In this document: piece after piece, positions 5,347-9,077 of the stretch
Layout: each line of letters opens with the position of its first letter
Position numbering within the stretch: position 1 is the stretch's first letter
Origin: an uncultured bacterium
GTDB lineage: Bacteria > Bacillota_A > Clostridia > Oscillospirales > Oscillospiraceae
Direction: 5' to 3'
NCBI GenBank assembly: GCA_905214605.1
Contig: CAJMMY010000030.1
Coordinates: 1 to 9,077, forward strand
DNA: 9,077 bases
Program-made: the position numbers and the translations under genes
The notes under the pieces: generated by a model
Database searches by the model: none
What the model saw: only the letters and a program-made list of their open reading frames with translations
Told to the model about the DNA's origin: nothing

Positions 5347-6489
5347 TTACAAATCCCCGATTGCCGTCGATTCTTCCGTCTTTTTTCTCTCGATTCCCAC
5401 AAAACACACCGCTGCATACAGTGCAACCAAAATCACCGCCCAAACCGCGATGCCCCAGCTGCCCTGCCCGAAAGACACATATCTGTCGGGGTTATAATTC
5501 CCACCGGCAAAGAAATTTCCGCTGCTCACGCTGTAGACCCTTTCGTATATCCGCATTCCCAGGAATGTGATTGCAATCATCTGCATCAAGCCAAAGGGCA
5601 GCAGCATCCCCCGATGCCGGGTCAGGCACAGCTCCAACCCCAGCAGCACCATCAGCCCGCCCCAAAGCAGGAAAAAGAACTGCGTTTGCCTGACATAAAA
5701 TACCCCGGGCAGAATGGCGGTATCGCCGTTGAACAGGAACAGATATCCTGCCAGTAAAATCGGGCTGACCACCGGCAGCAGCTTTCCCACGGAGCAATTT
5801 TCCCGGGCAAAGCCAATCGCAGGCAGGGTCTTTTCTTCCGTCTCATCAAAATACCGTTTCACAATCCGATGGGTCACAACGGTCAGCACCACTGCCAATC
5901 CCCAGCTCAAGCCATAGAGCAGCACAAACGTCTGAAACATCTGTGTGGATGCCGCCATGAACGGCAGACACTCCATCAAGCTTGTCTGCGTCATTGCGTA
6001 TATGGAGTATGCCCCGTCCAGTGTCGTGAAAAACGACAGTACCAGCAAGCACAGCCGGCTGTTTACAAACAGATTCATCACCCCATTGGCAATCAAGAAC
6101 CACCGGGTATGATAGGTATAGTTTTTCTGCATCCAAACACCGCAAGCCATGGCCGCCAGATACAATCCGTAGCACAGCACCATCGGCACCGCTTGGTTCA
6201 GCAGAAAGAACAGCACACCGCCGCCCAATGCAAAGCCAAAGGACAGCAGATTCTGCCAATCTGCCGGTTTCAGCTGTTTCACCGGAGGATTCATGCCCAG
6301 TAAATCATCTACCGTAACTCCCAACGCGTTTGCTAAGGGACCCAGCATTGCCACGTCCGGATAGCTGCCGCTTTCCCATCGAGAAACGGATTTATTGGAA
6401 ACCCCAAGCAAATCCGCCAGTTCCTGCTGGGTCAGATTCTTCGCTTTTCGATACATACGCAGCCGGTCAGCAAATTCCATTTCCGTCAT
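5347..6489 (-). CDS. XRE-family HTH regulator fused to a multi-pass membrane domain
   Basis: A 380-aa protein. Residues 8-64 form a Cro/C1-type helix-turn-helix: LRMYRKAKNLTQQELADLLG (10-29), then VSNKSVSRWESGSYPD (30-45), the classic recognition-helix pattern. The rest is strongly hydrophobic, with about eight possible membrane segments near 81-97, 102-120, 128-152, 184-206, 238-254, 269-288, 296-313 and 343-366. A charged loop lies at 207-235 and a polar loop at 314-342, with a short charged tail. The expected role is a membrane-tethered DNA-binding protein that senses something at the membrane; the target and ligand are unknown. The ATG at 6489 is chosen because AAGGAGG lies 8 nt upstream; the frame is open to 6759, but that extension crosses the promoter and a terminator. 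No terminator follows, so readthrough into ireB (99 nt away) is possible. Confidence 0.9.
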   Translation of the reverse strand: MTEMEFADRLRMYRKAKNLTQQELADLLGVSNKSVSRWESGSYPDVAMLGPLANALGVTVDDLLGMNPPVKQLKPADWQNLLSFGFALGGGVLFFLLNQAVPMVLCYGLYLAAMACGVWMQKNYTYHTRWFLIANGVMNLFVNSRLCLLVLSFFTTLDGAYSIYAMTQTSLMECLPFMAASTQMFQTFVLLYGLSWGLAVVLTVVTHRIVKRYFDETEEKTLPAIGFARENCSVGKLLPVVSPILLAGYLFLFNGDTAILPGVFYVRQTQFFFLLWGGLMVLLGLELCLTRHRGMLLPFGLMQMIAITFLGMRIYERVYSVSSGNFFAGGNYNPDRYVSFGQGSWGIAVWAVILVALYAAVCFVGIERKKTEESTAIGDL

Positions 6490-6543
6490 ATTCCATACCT
6501 CCTTGAAAGAGATTTTTATCGCAAAGGCCTTTGTTCTGTCTGT

Positions 6544-6552
6544 ATCATAACA
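6544..6552 (-). promoter_or_regulatory. Extended -10 promoter for the XRE/membrane gene
   Basis: TGTTATGAT on the minus strand gives a TATGAT hexamer (5/6) with an upstream TGN extension. No good -35 box is seen 16-18 nt upstream, as often occurs with extended -10 promoters. The leader would be about 48 nt. Confidence 0.5.
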
Positions 6553-6553
6553 A

Positions 6554-6630
6554 AATTCACCCGAAAATGCCACCCCGCAGACCGTCAATTCACTCTCGCA
6601 GGCCGGGAATTTCCGGGAATTCGCTCTCGG
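6554..6630. repeat. Phased short repeats upstream of the XRE gene
   Basis: AATTCRC occurs at 6554, 6587 and 6618, spaced 33 and 31 nt, about three helical turns. The last two extend to a 13-nt match with one difference (AATTCACTCTCGC at 6587-6599, AATTCGCTCTCGG at 6618-6630). Between them a 10-nt unit, CCGGGAATTT then CCGGGAATTC (6603-6622), is repeated in tandem. The set ends just upstream of the -10 box of the XRE gene, so binding sites for that protein or another regulator are a reasonable guess. No binding is shown. Confidence 0.45.
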
Positions 6631-6636
6631 GCAAGC

Positions 6637-6667
6637 AAAAACTCCCCGACCGCAGCCGAGGAGTTTT
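6637..6667 (-). terminator. Terminator of the SLH-protein gene
   Basis: AAAACTCC (6667-6660) pairs with GGAGTTTT (6645-6638) around a GC-rich loop, and the second arm ends in five U residues on the minus strand. It lies 40 nt after the stop. The short U-tract makes it a moderate terminator. Confidence 0.7.
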
Positions 6668-6707
6668 CGTGAAGTAGAAAAGTAGAAAAAGGTTGGGAAT
6701 CGAATGG

Positions 6708-9077
6708 TTATTTGGCCTGACTGTTGTACAGGAACGTCACGATTTGTGCCCGGGTACAATGATCAGCAGGACTGAATTGATTGTCTCCGGTACCGGAAGT
6801 GATGCCCTGCTCCAATGCCCATGCCACAGCCTCGGCATAGTAGTCTGCCGCAGAAACATCATTGAACTGCTGTTGTCCGCCGACTACCGGATTGCCTGCT
6901 GCACGATACTGGAATGCAACTGCCTGTGCCCGGGTCACGGTGTCGTTGGGGGCAAAGGTCTGTTCGTCCACACCCAAAGTAATGCCGTTTTCCACGGCCC
7001 ACAGAACCGCCTGATAATATGCGTCCTGCTCGGAAATATCGGTGAAGGGATTTTCCGTGCTCTTTGCAGCGGGAGAACCAGCTGCTTTCCAAAGGAACAT
7101 GAGAATCTGGCTCCGGGTGCAGCTGTTCTCCGGGGCAAACTCCGTTTCGCTCACGCCCGCAGTTATGCCCTGCTCCGCTGCCCACGCAACGGCTTTGGCA
7201 TAGTAGGCATCGGGCCGCACATCGGTAAACCGCACCGGGGTGGTTTCCGTTTTGGATCCGGTTGCAGAACTATTGGTATTCGTATTCGTGTTGGTGTTAG
7301 TACCGGAGTTCGTACCGGAGTTGCTACCGGTTCCCGGGGTAACGGGTGTTTCCACCACTTTGGTTACAAACTTTGTCAGGTCCGGGGTTGCATCAATACT
7401 GGTTTTCCAGTACAAGTCTGCCAGCGGGTCATTGGCCGCGCCGTCCACCAACGTACCGTCCGCAATGTGCTGCTTGCCTGCTTTCACCGTCACACTGTTT
7501 GCGTATGCTTTGCCCGGCTGTGCGCCTTTTTTATGCTCATAAGCCGTTGCGCCCTGCAGGAACACTTCGGACACATCAATGGAGCCGGTACCTGCCACAG
7601 CCTCGTCCCCGGAGCCAAACAGCACCGTGCCGCCGATGGCAACCAGTTTTCCCTTGCCTGCAATCTTGCCGTTGTCCAATTCCACGGCGCTGCCGCCGTT
7701 GGAATACAGTGTAACGTTTCCACCACCGCCGTAGGTCACCAGAACCGCATTGTCTTCCAACGTCAGCGTTCCGTTTTTCACTTCCAGCGCCGTCTGGCCT
7801 TTACCTGTGCTGCCGGCCTCGTCGCCCTGAATGAATACCTGACCCTTGACGGTCACGTTGCCGCTTGTAGCAACCACAGCCTTATCGTTGGAACGGTCGG
7901 TCAGGTTGCCGTTGGCGAGGTAGTTGGTGTGGGAGTAAATGGCCGCATTTTCCAGAACCGCGCCGTCCTCCAGACGGATCTGTCCGCAGATGGACGCGCC
8001 GGTCAGGAATTTTCCTTCGTAGGAATCGTAGTTCATGGAGAAGGTGCCGCCGCTCTGCACATCAATGATGCCCTGCACTACGGAATCCTGCAGCGTCAGC
8101 TTGCCGCCGTTTTCCACCACAATGCGGACACTGCTGAGAATCTCCATGTTGACAAGCGTCAGATTGCAGCCGTTCGGGATGTAGAGCGTCTGCGGAATTT
8201 CGCCCGTTTCGACCTTCTCCCATTCCTGGTCATAGCCCAGATAGCCGTAAGTACCGCTCTGGTGAGAGCCGTACCAGACTTCCAAATCTTTCGGCACGCG
8301 AACGCTGTCTTCTTTACCCTCCACGTTGCTGCCGAAGTTTTTAATGGCCCAAGGCTCCATGATGTCCCATGCGTACAGGCCATTGTCGTACTGTTTCAGA
8401 TTCTCGGTTTTCAGTTGGTCTGCCAGTTTTTCCTCACCGGTGTAGATGCGGAAGGGCAGAGTGTTGCTGGTGGCGGTGCGACCCTGATCGTCCGTAATGG
8501 ATATAGAAATCAGATATCTGCCGTCATCTTTGGGGATTCCGTCCAAGGTCAAGCTGCTGCTCGTTTTCGTGTAAACGCCCTTCATGCCGCTGTCGGCATC
8601 GTCTTTCGTTCCGTTTGCAGTGTCCGGGACAATGCTGACGGAGCACTTGCTGCCCACCAGCTGGATTTCGGATTGAAGATTCAATTCTTCCCAATTCTTG
8701 TCCGTGGGTTCAGTGTCTTTTTTCACCAGAGCGCCGTATACGGTCACGGCGCTGTTCTTGTTGGCGGATGCCACACCGGTAGCACCGGTCATGCCGTCAT
8801 ATTTTTTCTGCCCCACAATGGCGGACTCAAAGCTGCCCACGATTTTCACACACAGCTGATAAATGTCGCCGGGTGTGGTGGTGTCCCCGGAAACCGTTGC
8901 GTTTCCGTTCTGATCAATCCCCAGCTTGAACTTCAGCTCACTGTAACCCTCGGCAGTGATGGTGATAATGTCTCCGCTTTTCAGAACGTCCTGTCCGGAG
9001 CTGAGGGATTTTTTTTGGGCAAATGCCAAAACCAGTGTTTTGGTATGGTTCGTAAAGCTTGAATAGTTATATTTGCG
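6708..9077 (-). CDS. Large secreted SLH-domain surface protein, C-terminal part
   Basis: 789 codons open to the right edge; the start and signal peptide lie outside the window. Numbering here is from the edge. Region 1-215 contains beta-type, possibly Ig-like modules, including YLISISITDDQGRT (about 188-201). Region about 295-510 carries repeated short strands with glycine turns (IVVENGGKLTLQDS, GNVTVKGQVFIQGD, NGTLTLEDNAVL), suggesting a right-handed beta-helix; that is inference. An Asn/Thr/Gly/Ser linker (about 582-607) leads to three SLH domains (about 616-668, 677-729, 737-787), which in this family bind pyruvylated wall polysaccharide and fix the protein to the cell surface. The SLH domains carry TRSQ or TRAQ where TRAE is typical. 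Ligand or enzymatic activity of the upper part is unknown. A TTG at 9029 is not a credible start, since the frame continues through it. Confidence 0.93.
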   Translation of the reverse strand, partial: RKYNYSSFTNHTKTLVLAFAQKKSLSSGQDVLKSGDIITITAEGYSELKFKLGIDQNGNATVSGDTTTPGDIYQLCVKIVGSFESAIVGQKKYDGMTGATGVASANKNSAVTVYGALVKKDTEPTDKNWEELNLQSEIQLVGSKCSVSIVPDTANGTKDDADSGMKGVYTKTSSSLTLDGIPKDDGRYLISISITDDQGRTATSNTLPFRIYTGEEKLADQLKTENLKQYDNGLYAWDIMEPWAIKNFGSNVEGKEDSVRVPKDLEVWYGSHQSGTYGYLGYDQEWEKVETGEIPQTLYIPNGCNLTLVNMEILSSVRIVVENGGKLTLQDSVVQGIIDVQSGGTFSMNYDSYEGKFLTGASICGQIRLEDGAVLENAAIYSHTNYLANGNLTDRSNDKAVVATSGNVTVKGQVFIQGDEAGSTGKGQTALEVKNGTLTLEDNAVLVTYGGGGNVTLYSNGGSAVELDNGKIAGKGKLVAIGGTVLFGSGDEAVAGTGSIDVSEVFLQGATAYEHKKGAQPGKAYANSVTVKAGKQHIADGTLVDGAANDPLADLYWKTSIDATPDLTKFVTKVVETPVTPGTGSNSGTNSGTNTNTNTNTNSSATGSKTETTPVRFTDVRPDAYYAKAVAWAAEQGITAGVSETEFAPENSCTRSQILMFLWKAAGSPAAKSTENPFTDISEQDAYYQAVLWAVENGITLGVDEQTFAPNDTVTRAQAVAFQYRAAGNPVVGGQQQFNDVSAADYYAEAVAWALEQGITSGTGDNQFSPADHCTRAQIVTFLYNSQAK
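6717..7232 (-). repeat. Three tandem SLH domains
   Basis: Each unit is about 50 residues and shares the order F-x-D-[VI]...YY..AV.WA.E.GIT.G....FxP....TR.Q. The units fall at 7232-7074, 7049-6891 and 6869-6717. Three SLH modules are the usual number needed for wall binding. Confidence 0.93.
7270..7330 (-). repeat. Low-complexity linker with tandem DNA repeats
   Basis: A 12-nt unit (GTACCGGAGTTC on the plus strand) occurs at 7300-7311 and 7312-7323 with a partial third copy, encoding Asn-Ser-Gly-Thr repeats. It is followed by alternating Asn-Thr codons. It encodes a flexible spacer just before the SLH domains and may vary in length between strains by slippage. Confidence 0.7.

Noticed and set aside
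6490..6759. N-terminal extension of the XRE/membrane protein
   Set aside because: It would cross its own promoter and the terminator of the previous gene; the HTH begins right after the ATG at 6489, which has an ideal ribosome-binding site.
6693..9062. 789-codon open frame on the plus strand opposite the SLH protein gene
   Set aside because: It is exactly codon-aligned with the minus-strand gene, so it stays open simply because that gene avoids TTA, CTA and TCA codons. Its translation has no recognisable domain, while the minus strand encodes clear SLH domains.

Overview
The window looks like ordinary chromosome of a moderately GC-rich Gram-positive Bacillota, most likely a gut-type member of Clostridia close to Oscillospiraceae. 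This placement is inferred from strong Shine-Dalgarno sites, sigma-A promoters of TTGACT/TATAAT type, an IreB (UPF0297) protein, an EndoA-type MazF next to alanine racemase, and a protein ending in three S-layer homology (SLH) domains. Every gene I can support is on the minus strand, so the biological order runs from high to low coordinates. Nothing indicates a phage, insertion sequence or CRISPR array.

Layout in transcription order. (1) 9077-6708: the C-terminal 789 residues of a large secreted SLH-anchored protein whose start lies outside the window, followed by a hairpin terminator. (2) 6640-6490: an intergenic region with phased short repeats and an extended -10 promoter, leading to an XRE-type DNA-binding protein fused to about eight membrane segments (6489-5347). 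(3) ireB (5247-5005), with its own probable promoter and a strong terminator. (4) tRNA-Gln(CUG) at 4870-4797, with a textbook promoter, encoded CCA, and two successive strong terminators. (5) A probable five-gene operon from a near-consensus promoter at 4636-4608: nnrD (NAD(P)H-hydrate repair), a small lipoprotein, alr (alanine racemase), mazF (mRNA interferase, with no antitoxin gene beside it) and a small exported protein, ending at a strong terminator at 1012-972. (6) A 179-residue cytoplasmic protein of unknown function whose ribosome-binding site begins right at the end of that terminator. (7) An extended -10 promoter and the first 116 codons of a pyrimidine-nucleoside phosphorylase that runs off the left edge.

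Several genes share a cell-envelope theme: alr makes D-alanine for peptidoglycan, IreB is a target of the PASTA Ser/Thr kinase that monitors the wall, the SLH protein decorates the wall, and two products are exported. nnrD and pdp are metabolic housekeeping genes. I did not find a clearly new system. The points most worth a second look are the apparently antitoxin-less mazF with a probable TTG start, the terminator that abuts a downstream ribosome-binding site, the HTH/multi-pass membrane regulator with phased repeats upstream, and the tandem terminators behind the tRNA.
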